NCBI GenBank assembly: GCA_018897875.1
Contig: JAHIKF010000354.1
Coordinates: 1-14,370 of the forward strand
DNA from: Pseudomonadota bacterium
Lineage (GTDB): Bacteria; Desulfobacterota; Desulfobaccia; Desulfobaccales; 0-14-0-80-60-11
DNA: 14,370 bases
Direction: 5' to 3'
How positions within the stretch are numbered: the stretch's first letter is position 1; each line of letters starts with the position of its first letter. The notes under the pieces are model-generated. The model was given only the letters and a program-made list of their open reading frames with translations. It was not told the origin of the DNA and made no database searches. Positions 1 through 5,963 of the stretch are shown one piece after another. The position numbers and the translations under genes were made by a program.

Positions 1-44
1 ACAATAAAATTGTCGTTTGTTTGCAAATTGGTATTAATGCACCA

Positions 45-82
45 GGGGTTGAGAACCAGCCGTTCTCAGCCCCGGTTTTTTT
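45..82 (+). terminator. Rho-independent terminator for a plus-strand gene outside the window
   Basis: Twelve-base arms at 45-56 and 62-73 pair (one G-T pair) around the five-base loop CAGCC, and are followed by GG and seven T at 76-82. The T tract is on the plus strand, so the element terminates transcription arriving from the left, from a gene not in this window. It abuts the stop codon of the convergent ccsA gene. Read on the minus strand the hairpin has no T tract behind it, so it is a poorer terminator for ccsA itself. Confidence 0.72.
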
Positions 83-942
83 CAGGTGAGGTAGGAGTGG
101 AGGCCGGTGAGAAGAAAGCTGACGCCGAGGTAGGTGAACAGGACCGCCATGAAGCCCAGCACCGCCAGCCAGGCGATGCGGCGGCCGTGCCAGCCTTTCA
201 AGAGCCGGGCGTGAAGCAAGGCGGCGTAAATGAACCAGGTGATCAACGACCAGGTCTCCTTGGGGTCCCAGCTCCAGTAACGGCCCCAGGCGGTTTCGGC
301 CCACACCGCCCCGGTGGCGATTCCCAGGGTCAGGAGGAGAAATCCCAAAACGGTGGTCCGGTAGATGAGGCTGTCCAACTGGGGCAGAGGCGGAAGCGAT
401 GGCCGGGGCCGCCGTTCCTGAATCAGGTAGAGGATGGCGGTCCCACAGGCCAGGGCAAAGGCGGCGTAGCCCAGGAAGGCCGTCACCACGTGGACCAGCA
501 GCCAGTTGCTCTTCAGGGCCGGCATCAAGGGTTTTATCCTGCTATCCACCCCGAAAGAGGCGTAAGCCAAAAGCAGGCTGGCGAGCAGCGCCACCAAGAC
601 CCCCAGGTAGCCCTTGAGGTAGCGCCGAAAGGCCAACAGGCCCAGGGCCGGCAGACACCAGGCGAAAAAGATCAGGGATTCATAGAAGTTGGAGAGCGGC
701 ACCTGAATAATGATGAGCTGCAGTTTTTCGCCCCACGCCTCGGCCGGGGTGTGACCCAGGGCCAGGTGGTAGGATTCCCACCAGCGTCCCAAGAGAGCGC
801 CGGTATGCAGCCCCAGTCCCAGCCACAGCGTGATCCGGCCTGCATCCTTAAGCCGGGCCGACGACCATAACTCCGCCATCAGAAACAGGATGGCCGCCAG
901 AAGATAGATCAACATGACACCGCCGAGGATTTGGCTGATCAT
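82..942 (-). CDS. ccsA: Cytochrome c biogenesis protein CcsA/ResC (heme handling subunit of System II)
   Basis: This 286-residue polytopic membrane protein is the heme-handling partner of ResB/Ccs1 in System II cytochrome c maturation, which delivers heme across the membrane and attaches it to CXXCH apocytochromes. The tryptophan-rich WWD motif (W-G-x-Y-W-x-W-D-P-K-E) lies at about residues 219-229, and candidate heme-ligand histidines flank it at H151 (start of a helix) and H244 (LLHAR). P-L-S-N-F-Y-E-S at 82-89 is also typical of the family. About eight hydrophobic segments are visible. The ATG at 942 was chosen because it overlaps the stop of resB as ATGA, which implies translational coupling; the frame stays open further upstream, but that part lies inside resB and does not look like this family. 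The length is normal for the short CcsA/ResC form. Family certain; symbols vary (ccsA, resC, ccsB). Confidence 0.93.
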   Translation of the reverse strand: MISQILGGVMLIYLLAAILFLMAELWSSARLKDAGRITLWLGLGLHTGALLGRWWESYHLALGHTPAEAWGEKLQLIIIQVPLSNFYESLIFFAWCLPALGLLAFRRYLKGYLGVLVALLASLLLAYASFGVDSRIKPLMPALKSNWLLVHVVTAFLGYAAFALACGTAILYLIQERRPRPSLPPLPQLDSLIYRTTVLGFLLLTLGIATGAVWAETAWGRYWSWDPKETWSLITWFIYAALLHARLLKGWHGRRIAWLAVLGFMAVLFTYLGVSFLLTGLHSYLT

Positions 943-2285
943 GACGGAATCCCTCGCTTCAACTCCATGAGGAGCCGTTCCTGGCGGGCGGCAAATTCTT
1001 CCCGGTGGCGGGGGCAGGCTCCCAGCAGGCGCCCCTGCCATCTGCCTTCGGAGGTTTTGGCCACCACCAGGGCCCAGCGCTCCACCGGCCGGAAGAAGGC
1101 CAGGTAGAGTCCGGGCAAAAACAGCAGAAAGCCGGCATATACCCATGCCACCCCGGGATCGTGCTTCACCTGGAAGACGGAATAATACCCGAAGGGGATG
1201 GACTCCACGGTGAACCGGTAGGGGCCGGGTTGCTGACCCAACCCGGGTTGGTCTTTCAGTATCCAAAAAACCTGGGGATGACCGGAGCCGGGGCTAAAGG
1301 CCAGGAGCACCGCCGGCCCGTAGCCCTGGAAGTTGCCGTCCACTTTCATGGGTATGATCTTGCCCCGGCCGCCGGGCAAGTCCGCCGCCCGGCGCAAGGG
1401 CGCCTCGATGGACTCGCTGAGGTCCCCCAGTTGCACTTTGAGGCCAATGGGACCGGTGGCTTGGGTGCCGTAGGAGGACTGATAAAAGGTTAAGCCCCCG
1501 AAAGTCACGGGCTCATTGACCCGGCAGGTAGCCCGGGAAACTTCCCGGCCATCTTGCATGAAGGTCAAATCCGAGCGGAATTCCTTGGGGCTGCCCCCCG
1601 GTTCGTAATAGGAAACCTGGAATTGATCCAGGCGCACCTGGAAATTAAGCGGCTTTTCCACCCGGTGCCCCACCTGAAAAGCGCCGGCCACCTCTCCCTG
1701 ATCGATGGCTAACTGGCCGTCCACGCCCCAAAATTTGCCGATGAGGCCGCCGGCCAGGATCATCAGGAGGGCTATATGAATCAGGTAAGGCCCCACCGGG
1801 CGGAAGCGGCCCCGTTCCAGGAGATAGACCTTTTGGTCCGGGAAGGTCTCCTGGCGGCAACGACCCAACTCCCGGCTCAGGGTGGCCGCGATGTGGGGCT
1901 GGGGATCGACTCCCGCCGGCCAGGTAATCTGGCCCCGTTCCGGCAGGGTGAGGGCGGTTTCCACATTAAGCGGCTGCCAGGCGCGCTTTACGGCCCGGGG
2001 CAGGCCGTGGACCACGCAAGCCAGGATATTTGCCGCCAGCAGGCTGATAGGACCCAGAAACCAGGGGCTGAAATAGACTTGGGTAAAACCGCCCAGCCAG
2101 AGCAGTTGGCCCCATACTTCACCGAAGCGGCTGACATAGTGGCTCGGGGGCTGGTTCTGGGGTACCACGGTGCCGATGACCGCCACCGCGGCCAGAATCA
2201 GGAGGAGAAAGACCGTCAGGCGGATGGAGGTCAACGTCCCCCACAGCCATGACTTGGGTTGAGAGTGAATCCGGGTGGCAGACAT
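939..2285 (-). CDS. resB: Cytochrome c biogenesis protein ResB/Ccs1
   Basis: This 448-residue protein is the second core component of System II cytochrome c synthetase and forms a complex with CcsA. Four membrane segments are visible at about 20-42, 72-95, 165-185 and 378-400, with a large extracytoplasmic domain between the third and fourth. Family landmarks are G-T-V-V-P-Q after the first helix, a histidine in the third helix (H170), a conserved-looking N-E-P ... F-Y-Q-S-S-Y-G stretch near 257-273, and H375 just before the last helix. The gene ends in a four-base ATGA overlap with ccsA, so the two are co-translated. No strong Shine-Dalgarno sequence stands before the ATG, only a purine-rich AAGAG very close to it. 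It lies about 106 bp downstream of the GcvH-like gene on the same strand, so read-through transcription is possible but not shown. Confidence 0.93.
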   Translation of the reverse strand: MSATRIHSQPKSWLWGTLTSIRLTVFLLLILAAVAVIGTVVPQNQPPSHYVSRFGEVWGQLLWLGGFTQVYFSPWFLGPISLLAANILACVVHGLPRAVKRAWQPLNVETALTLPERGQITWPAGVDPQPHIAATLSRELGRCRQETFPDQKVYLLERGRFRPVGPYLIHIALLMILAGGLIGKFWGVDGQLAIDQGEVAGAFQVGHRVEKPLNFQVRLDQFQVSYYEPGGSPKEFRSDLTFMQDGREVSRATCRVNEPVTFGGLTFYQSSYGTQATGPIGLKVQLGDLSESIEAPLRRAADLPGGRGKIIPMKVDGNFQGYGPAVLLAFSPGSGHPQVFWILKDQPGLGQQPGPYRFTVESIPFGYYSVFQVKHDPGVAWVYAGFLLFLPGLYLAFFRPVERWALVVAKTSEGRWQGRLLGACPRHREEFAARQERLLMELKRGIPS

Positions 2286-2308
2286 GCTCTTGTCGGTGAT
2301 TGCGGTTC

Positions 2309-2334
2309 CCTGGCCATGCCCTTATGGGGCCAGG
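2309..2334 (-). repeat. Inverted repeat in the gcvH-resB intergenic region
   Basis: Seven-base perfect arms (CCTGGCC at 2309-2315 and GGCCAGG at 2328-2334) are separated by 12 bases, and sit about 25 bases upstream of the resB start. No T tract follows on either strand, so it is not a standard terminator. It could fold in the resB leader of a gcvH-resB transcript, or mean nothing. Confidence 0.35.
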
Positions 2335-2391
2335 CAGCGGCCGCAAAACTTGGAGTAGGGAGGATACCCCGGGAACAACCGGGATAACGGC

Positions 2392-2796
2392 TCAGTCTTC
2401 TTCCAGATCTTCTTCTTCGCTCAAATGATCTTCATATTCTTCTTGGGTTAACAAGTCGTCGAACTCCAGACCGGAAGCCATCTCCACCTTGACCAGCCAT
2501 CCTTCCGTCAGGGGATCCTCATTGATGATTTCCGGCACTTCGGCGGCCTCGTAATTGACTTCAATGACCTCTCCGGAGATCGGGGCCTTCAATTCCCGGC
2601 GCCCGTTCTTGGCTTCGATCATGGTGAAGGGTTCACCCTTGATGAACTCCTCTCCTTCCTCGGGCAGCCGAAGACTGTAAATCTCCCCCAATTTCTCCTG
2701 GAGATAATCCGTCAGGCCGATGGTGGCCTGGTTCTCATCATCCAACCGGACCCAAAAATGATCTGGGCTAAAGCGCATTTCACCGATGATACTCAC
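2392..2796 (-). CDS. GcvH-like (glycine cleavage H / lipoyl-domain) protein lacking the usual lipoyl lysine
   Basis: This 134-residue protein has the GcvH layout: a start region with H-F-W-V-R (for the usual HEWVR), I-G-L-T-D, the L-P-E-E-G turn, A-P-I-S-G-E-V after the hairpin, then N-E-D-P ... G-W-L-V-K-V and a C-terminal helix ending in an acidic tail (SEEEDLEED). In true H protein a lysine at the tip of the hairpin carries lipoate and shuttles the aminomethyl group between GcvP, GcvT and Lpd. Aligned without gaps to E. coli GcvH, that position is N64, and the only nearby lysine is K63, one residue early. A GTG start at 2796 is chosen: GAGGAG lies four bases upstream and a promoter ends 48 bases upstream, inside the longer open frame that reaches an ATG at 2886. 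An ATG at 2778 is the alternative. No gcvT, gcvP or lipoate ligase gene is in view, so glycine cleavage is not implied. Fold sure, function not. Confidence 0.82.
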   Translation of the reverse strand: MSIIGEMRFSPDHFWVRLDDENQATIGLTDYLQEKLGEIYSLRLPEEGEEFIKGEPFTMIEAKNGRRELKAPISGEVIEVNYEAAEVPEIINEDPLTEGWLVKVEMASGLEFDDLLTQEEYEDHLSEEEDLEED

Positions 2797-2844
2797 CCCA
2801 CTCCTCGTAATAATCTGTTGCCCGCAAGAGATTGACGCTGGGGA

Positions 2845-2873
2845 AATATAATAACCTCCAAAAGGTTTGGCAA
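2845..2873 (-). promoter_or_regulatory. Sigma-70-type promoter of the GcvH-like gene
   Basis: On the minus strand TTGCCA (2873-2868) and TATATT (2850-2845) are separated by exactly 17 bases, each matching five of six consensus positions. Transcription would start near 2838 and give a leader of about 40 bases with GAGGAG before the GTG at 2796. The promoter lies inside the longer open frame beginning at 2886, which argues against that upstream ATG as the start. Confidence 0.65.
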
Positions 2874-2962
2874 GGGTTTTTTGCATGGCAGGGGTATCTC
2901 ATGCGGTTATTATGGATTTTTTTCTGGTTCTCCGTCTCTTTGGGCGGTGCGGGCTTTTTAGC

Positions 2963-2991
2963 TTGACAATCCGGGGGTCATTTAATAGTTT
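2963..2991 (+). promoter_or_regulatory. Probable sigma-70 promoter of the universal stress protein gene
   Basis: A perfect -35 hexamer TTGACA (2963-2968) is followed after 17 bases by TAGTTT (2986-2991), a weak -10 match. The surroundings are AT-rich, and the next gene on this strand starts 50 bases downstream. A weak -10 is compatible with an activated or stationary-phase promoter, but that is inference. Confidence 0.5.
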
Positions 2992-3041
2992 ACTCTTAAT
3001 TTCACAATCCCCAGCAGAACCGCCGAAGGGAGACTTGCTCA

Positions 3042-3482
3042 ATGAAACAGGTTCAAAAAATCCTTTTCCCCATTGATTTTGCTTCGAACTTTGAAACCCT
3101 GGTGCCCTGGGTCGCAACCTTCGCGGCTAAGTTCGACGCCACGGTGTATGTCCTGTTTGTGGCGCAGGATTTGGCGCATTTCGCCAGCTTTTACGTGCCC
3201 CATGGCAACATCGAGGAGTTCCAGCAGCAGGCCATAGACTCGGCCGAGAAAAGAATGGCGGCCGTGGTGGACGAATTCTCCAAAAAATTCCCCAAGATGG
3301 AAACCCGCGTCGAACTGGGGGCTCCGGCTGAAAAGATCTTGGCGTTTGTCCAGAAAGAAAAAATCGATATGATCATCATGGGCGCTCATGGCCGCGCCGG
3401 GCTGGAACGAGTGATCTTCGGCAGCGTGGCCAACAAGGTCGTAAAAAGCTCCTCCTGCCCGGTACTTACCGTCCATCCCTAG
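3042..3482 (+). CDS. Universal stress protein, single UspA domain
   Basis: This 146-residue cytosolic protein is the length of a single UspA domain, a nucleotide-binding Rossmann-like fold whose members act as dimers in stress, starvation or energy sensing. It shows the N-terminal strand I-L-F-P-I-D-F and the ATP-binding signature G-x-x-G-x9-G-S at residues 114-128 (G114, G117, G127, S128), which assigns it to the ATP-binding class. The C-terminus C-P-V-L-T-V matches the last strand of the family. The ATG at 3042 has GAAGGGAG nine bases upstream and a promoter beginning with TTGACA before that. It is divergent from the GcvH-like gene, with which it shares the intergenic control region, and is followed by a stem-loop. 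Its client process cannot be told from sequence. Confidence 0.92.
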   Translation: MKQVQKILFPIDFASNFETLVPWVATFAAKFDATVYVLFVAQDLAHFASFYVPHGNIEEFQQQAIDSAEKRMAAVVDEFSKKFPKMETRVELGAPAEKILAFVQKEKIDMIIMGAHGRAGLERVIFGSVANKVVKSSSCPVLTVHP

Positions 3483-3512
3483 CCCCGTCTCACGCGCATT
3501 TGATGATGTTCC

Positions 3513-3538
3513 ACCCCTCCGGTTCCGGCCGGAGGGGT
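3513..3538 (+). terminator. Stem-loop downstream of the single-domain universal stress gene
   Basis: Ten-base perfect arms ACCCCTCCGG (3513-3522) and CCGGAGGGGT (3529-3538) enclose TTCCGG, 31 bases past the stop codon. No T run follows, so termination would be weak or Rho-assisted; it may equally protect the transcript 3' end. It is also the first of a run of hairpins in this gene-free stretch. Confidence 0.45.
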
Positions 3539-3568
3539 AGCTGTGTTGAGCCCGGCGTTGGGTCGGGC

Positions 3569-3651
3569 AATGGTGCGCGGTGCGCACCCTGAAAAACTTT
3601 TCAAGCCAGTCATTCATGGGCCTTTGGCCCACCCGTAAATTATGAAAAGCT
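3569..3651 (+). repeat. Direct repeat copy A (palindromic head plus 65-bp tail)
   Basis: The copy starts with a perfect hairpin, GGTGCGC (3572-3578) and GCGCACC (3582-3588) with loop GGT. A tail follows ending in CCCACCCGTAAATTAT and an A-rich end. It is roughly 80 percent or more identical by eye to copy B at 3781-3865, with one two-base gap. The longest identical block is the CCCACCCGTAAATTAT section. Confidence 0.75.
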
Positions 3652-3660
3652 GGTATTGGC

Positions 3661-3734
3661 TGGTGGCACAGCCTTTCCAGGCTGGGCACGACTAACCCGC
3701 TGCCTTGGCACAGGCTGGAAAGCCTGTGCCACCA
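3661..3734. repeat. Large inverted repeat containing a perfect 10-bp hairpin with GGAA loop
   Basis: The arm at 3661-3684 and the reverse complement of 3711-3734 agree at 22 of 24 positions, and the two differences are symmetric, so each arm keeps self-complementarity. Nested in it is a perfect hairpin: GGCACAGGCT (3707-3716), tetraloop GGAA (3717-3720), AGCCTGTGCC (3721-3730). The arrangement of two facing, related palindromes resembles REP/BIME units, in which a RAYT-type transposase mobilises short hairpins; no such transposase is in this window. Confidence 0.7.
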
Positions 3735-3742
3735 CATTAGTT

Positions 3743-3770
3743 GGTGCGGCGGGCCTCTGTGCCCGCCACC
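3743..3770. repeat. GC-rich hairpin
   Basis: Perfect seven-base arms GGCGGGC (3748-3754) and GCCCGCC (3761-3767) enclose CTCTGT, with an outer GGT/ACC extension across a two-base bulge (3743-3745 with 3768-3770). It lies between the large inverted repeat and direct repeat copy B and appears to be part of the same cluster. Confidence 0.6.
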
Positions 3771-3780
3771 GGCATAAGTT

Positions 3781-3865
3781 AATGGTGCGTAGGACGCACC
3801 CTACGGAAGACTTTTCAGAGCAGTCATTTATGAGCCTTTGCCCCACCCGTAAATTATAAAAAGTT
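3781..3865 (+). repeat. Direct repeat copy B
   Basis: The second copy of the repeat at 3569-3651, in the same orientation 212 bp on. Its head hairpin is GGTGCGT (3784-3790) and ACGCACC (3794-3800) with loop AGG. Compared with copy A, the pair closing the loop changed from C-G to T-A, so both copies keep a perfect seven-base stem. Confidence 0.75.
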
Positions 3866-3883
3866 CCTGATGGGCATACTATT

Positions 3884-3904
3884 AACTTTGAACTTTGAAC
3901 TTTG
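3884..3904. repeat. Tandem heptamer array, three units of AACTTTG
   Basis: Three perfect head-to-tail copies of AACTTTG. The array begins 23 bp beyond the stop codon of the minus-strand thioredoxin-like gene at 3928. A second heptamer array with another unit lies at 4931-4965 in the same relative place after another gene. Confidence 0.8.
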
Positions 3905-3927
3905 CGAAGCAGGTTTTGCAATGGCCT

Positions 3928-4440
3928 CTATGCCTCTATGGTTCGGTCCGGTCCGGCATGGGCCAGGAGAATCTTTTCGAGCTGCGCCGAAGCTGGCCTC
4001 TGGCCGGCCAGGACCAGGCGGCCGTTGATTATCAGGGCGGGAAAGGACCGCACGTCGTAGTCGTTAAGCAAGGCCGGGGCGGTGATGTACTGCAGGTCGG
4101 CGATAATGGCCCGGGCCGCCAGGATATCCACCACTTGCTGATAAAACTTCTGGCAGCCGGAGCAGCCCAGCCCCAGGACCTTGATCTCCAGGCCGGCGGC
4201 GGCCTCCGCCTCCGCCGCGTCGCCCGTAAAGCGCCGGAATTCCCGCCACAGGGCCCGGCCATAATCGTCCCGGGAGCCGGAAGGCATATAGTTGGCGCCT
4301 GCCGCCCGGCGGAGCAGTTCCTCCTGGGCCGCCGCCGGTGATTCCCAGGACCGGGACGCCAACTCCTGAAAGATCTCCGTCAGGCCCGAGAGGCCAATGA
4401 GGTTTTTGCCGATGCGCACAAAGGTGAGGTCATCTGCCAT
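3928..4440 (-). CDS. Thioredoxin-fold protein with N-terminal extension and CSGC redox site
   Basis: A 170-residue protein without signal peptide, so probably cytosolic. The C-terminal half (about 85-165) is a small thioredoxin/glutaredoxin-like domain: I-K-V-L-G-L-G then the redox pair C93-S-G-C96, a helix, and S-F-P-A-L with the cis-proline at about 134. The L-G-L-G-C-x-x-C pattern resembles the redox-active disulfide (MTH895-type) family more than classical WCGPC thioredoxin. The first 75 residues form a separate, mostly helical segment with N-Y-M-P and G-R-A-L-W-R-E-F-R-R-F; it looks like a conserved domain, but I cannot name it. The ATG at 4440 has GGTGG about 11 bases upstream, and the gene starts 20 bases after the stop of the exported thioredoxin-like gene, so the two form an operon. 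The substrate is unknown; disulfide or metal-thiol exchange is likely. Confidence 0.82.
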   Translation of the reverse strand: MADDLTFVRIGKNLIGLSGLTEIFQELASRSWESPAAAQEELLRRAAGANYMPSGSRDDYGRALWREFRRFTGDAAEAEAAAGLEIKVLGLGCSGCQKFYQQVVDILAARAIIADLQYITAPALLNDYDVRSFPALIINGRLVLAGQRPASAQLEKILLAHAGPDRTIEA

Positions 4441-4460
4441 GATCGTGTCGGTCCACCGGG

Positions 4461-4844
4461 TTAATCGCGGATAAACTTCAATTCCCGCAGTTTTTGGATC
4501 AAGGCTGCCTTTTTGTAGACGCCTTCATGGCGGGCGACTTCCTGGCCGGCGGCATTAAGGAACACCTGGGTGGGCACGATGGCCACTTTATACCGTCGGA
4601 ACACCGCATCCGCCTCGTCGATGTAGAGTTTTTCCACTTCGAACTGGCCGGGATACCCGTCCTTGACGGCCAGGATGACCCGCTCCGACGCCTTACAGAT
4701 GGGACAGAATTTGCGGTCGAACTCCAGGATCTTCGGCAGACCTGCGGGGGCCATCGTCGCCTGGGCCAGGACCGGCGGCCCGGGACTCAGCCACATCCAT
4801 CCCAACAGCAGGAGCATCAGGACACTCAAGCGGCCTAAATGCAT
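4461..4844 (-). CDS. Exported thioredoxin-like protein with CPIC active site
   Basis: A 127-residue protein with an N-terminal signal sequence (about residues 1-29: basic start, leucine-rich core, V-L-A-Q-A cleavage region) and a compact thioredoxin domain. The redox motif is C47-P-I-C50 after F-D-R-K-F, and V-P-T-Q-V-F supplies the cis-proline at 91. It should work in the periplasm as a thiol-disulfide reductase or a thiol carrier. AAGGAG stands seven bases before the ATG, so the start is well supported. It is the first gene of a two-gene operon with the CSGC protein. A System II cytochrome c pathway needs a periplasmic thioredoxin (ResA/CcsX) to keep apocytochrome cysteines reduced, and resB-ccsA lie about 2.2 kb away; this protein is a candidate, but no CcdA/DsbD partner is present to reduce it and the link is inference. 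Confidence 0.85.
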   Translation of the reverse strand: MHLGRLSVLMLLLLGWMWLSPGPPVLAQATMAPAGLPKILEFDRKFCPICKASERVILAVKDGYPGQFEVEKLYIDEADAVFRRYKVAIVPTQVFLNAAGQEVARHEGVYKKAALIQKLRELKFIRD

Positions 4845-4930
4845 GGGAGCGCTCCTTGTTCTTATATCCGATTCACTTTCAAATGTAACAAATCAAATAT
4901 TCAACATATTGATATCTATATTTCTTTTAA

Positions 4931-4965
4931 CCGAAAACGGAAAACGGAAAACCGAAAACGGAAAA
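4931..4965. repeat. Tandem heptamer array, five units of C(C/G)GAAAA
   Basis: Five consecutive seven-base units, two CCGAAAA and three CGGAAAA, run from 4931 to 4965. The array starts five bases after the stop codon of the minus-strand tandem universal stress gene and lies in the 126-bp gap before the exported thioredoxin-like gene. It is AT-rich against GC-rich neighbours. Confidence 0.85.
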
Positions 4966-4970
4966 CAAAA

Positions 4971-5867
4971 TTACACCCGGCTGTCCCGGTCCGCCGGTGG
5001 AATCAGGAGAATGGGACAGGGGGCAAACCGGGAGATGTTGTGCGCCACGCTGCCCAGAAAGATATCCGCAATGAAACCCTTGCCCTGAGTCCCCAAGACG
5101 ATCAGGGAAATGTCGTTGGTTTGGAGGAATTCCAGAATGACCGGCACGGGATGGCCCTCCACCATCCGGGTCTGAACCTCGGGTACGCCCGCGGCCTCCA
5201 GCCGGCCCTGGAGCAGGTCCAGAAAATTCCGGGCCACGGGGCCTGCTTCGGTGGGGCTTTGGGGTTCGCCTAATTTCCCCGGAGTTTCCATCAGGGCATG
5301 GAGCAGAGTGACCCGGGTCACTCCCCGGGGGGCCAACAGCTCCAGGTAGCACATGGCTTCGGCCGCGGTTTGGGAAAAATCCGTCGGAACCAGCAGGTGA
5401 GAAAGGAGCTCGGTGCAGTCCCAGAGGCAGTTGGGCTCCTGGCCGCCAGCCACCCGCACCGGCAGGACCAGGAGGGGAAACTGGATATTGTGCAGGACCG
5501 CGCCGGAAATGGTTCCCAGCACTCCTTCCCGCCACCGGGATTTGCCGTGGGAGCCGATGATGATCAGGGAGGCTCCGTATTTTTGGGCCACTCCATTCAG
5601 GGAGCGCCCCGGCAGACCGATGGGGGTCTCGATGATGACCTCGAGGCCCTGGTCCATAAGGCACCGCCGCTGGTCCGCCAGGCGGGAGGCGGCCGGGGGC
5701 GGCAGACTTTCGCCGGGCCCGCCGAAGAAATTCGGGGTGATGACGTAGGTCAAGATGACCCCGGAACACCCCAATTGCCGGAGCTCGCCCCCGCAAGCCA
5801 CGATCTGGTCCCAAGCCGGAGACAGATCGGTGGCCATGACTACCCGGTCAAAGATCGGCCGCATCAT
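4971..5867 (-). CDS. Universal stress protein with two tandem UspA domains
   Basis: At 298 residues this is a fused tandem of two UspA domains, which would fold as an intramolecular pair. Domain 1 (about 1-138) begins V-V-M-A-T-D-L-S and has the nucleotide motif G105-x-x-G108-x9-G118-T119. Domain 2 (about 155-292) begins L-L-V-P-T-D-F-S and has G259-x-x-G262-x9-G272-S273. Both sites look intact, so both halves could bind ATP. The start is one of two adjacent ATG codons; GGGAG lies eight bases before the first. A TATACT box with an imperfect -35 sits about 70 bases upstream. The five-unit heptamer array follows the stop codon directly. It is transcribed away from the polysaccharide locus and probably towards the thioredoxin pair. 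The specific stress cannot be read from sequence. Confidence 0.92.
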   Translation of the reverse strand: MMRPIFDRVVMATDLSPAWDQIVACGGELRQLGCSGVILTYVITPNFFGGPGESLPPPAASRLADQRRCLMDQGLEVIIETPIGLPGRSLNGVAQKYGASLIIIGSHGKSRWREGVLGTISGAVLHNIQFPLLVLPVRVAGGQEPNCLWDCTELLSHLLVPTDFSQTAAEAMCYLELLAPRGVTRVTLLHALMETPGKLGEPQSPTEAGPVARNFLDLLQGRLEAAGVPEVQTRMVEGHPVPVILEFLQTNDISLIVLGTQGKGFIADIFLGSVAHNISRFAPCPILLIPPADRDSRV

Positions 5868-5936
5868 GCCTCGCTCTCCCCTTCCTCCCCTGGGGACTCC
5901 CTCAGTTCAACCAAGTTATCGACGGTCATACCCATG

Positions 5937-5963
5937 AGTATAACAGGATACGGGAAAAATCAA
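5937..5963 (-). promoter_or_regulatory. Possible promoter of the tandem universal stress gene
   Basis: On the minus strand TTGATT (5963-5958) and TATACT (5942-5937) are 15 bases apart. The -10 box is good, but the spacing is short and the -35 is imperfect. It lies 70 bases before the gene start. Confidence 0.33.

Larger units (their letters stand above)
3483..3927. other. Gene-free convergent region filled with palindromic repeats
   Basis: This stretch separates the plus-strand universal stress gene from the minus-strand thioredoxin-like gene. Open frames through it are interrupted by repeat structure and resemble no protein I know. It holds the stem-loop at 3513-3538, two copies of an 80-odd bp direct repeat at its ends, three strong hairpins between them, and a three-unit heptamer array before the thioredoxin-like stop codon. 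It looks like a cluster of small dispersed palindromic elements (REP/MITE-like), not coding sequence. Confidence 0.7.

Noticed and set aside
943..1266. Upstream in-frame extension of ccsA to an ATG at 1266
   Set aside because: This part lies inside resB in another frame, is rich in Pro, Gly and Arg without family features, and the ATGA overlap at 939-942 gives a far better start.
1776..2252. Plus-strand open frame opposite resB
   Set aside because: It is the antisense of a confidently identified gene, with the Gly/Gln/Arg-rich composition typical of such shadows in GC-rich DNA.
2392..2796. A functional glycine cleavage H protein
   Set aside because: The lipoyl-lysine position is Asn64 and no other glycine cleavage genes are in the window, so only a GcvH-like fold is claimed.
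3661..3734. Insertion sequence ends or a CRISPR array in the repeat cluster
   Set aside because: The repeats are inverted and few, not regularly spaced, and there is no transposase frame or cas gene; small palindromic elements explain them better.
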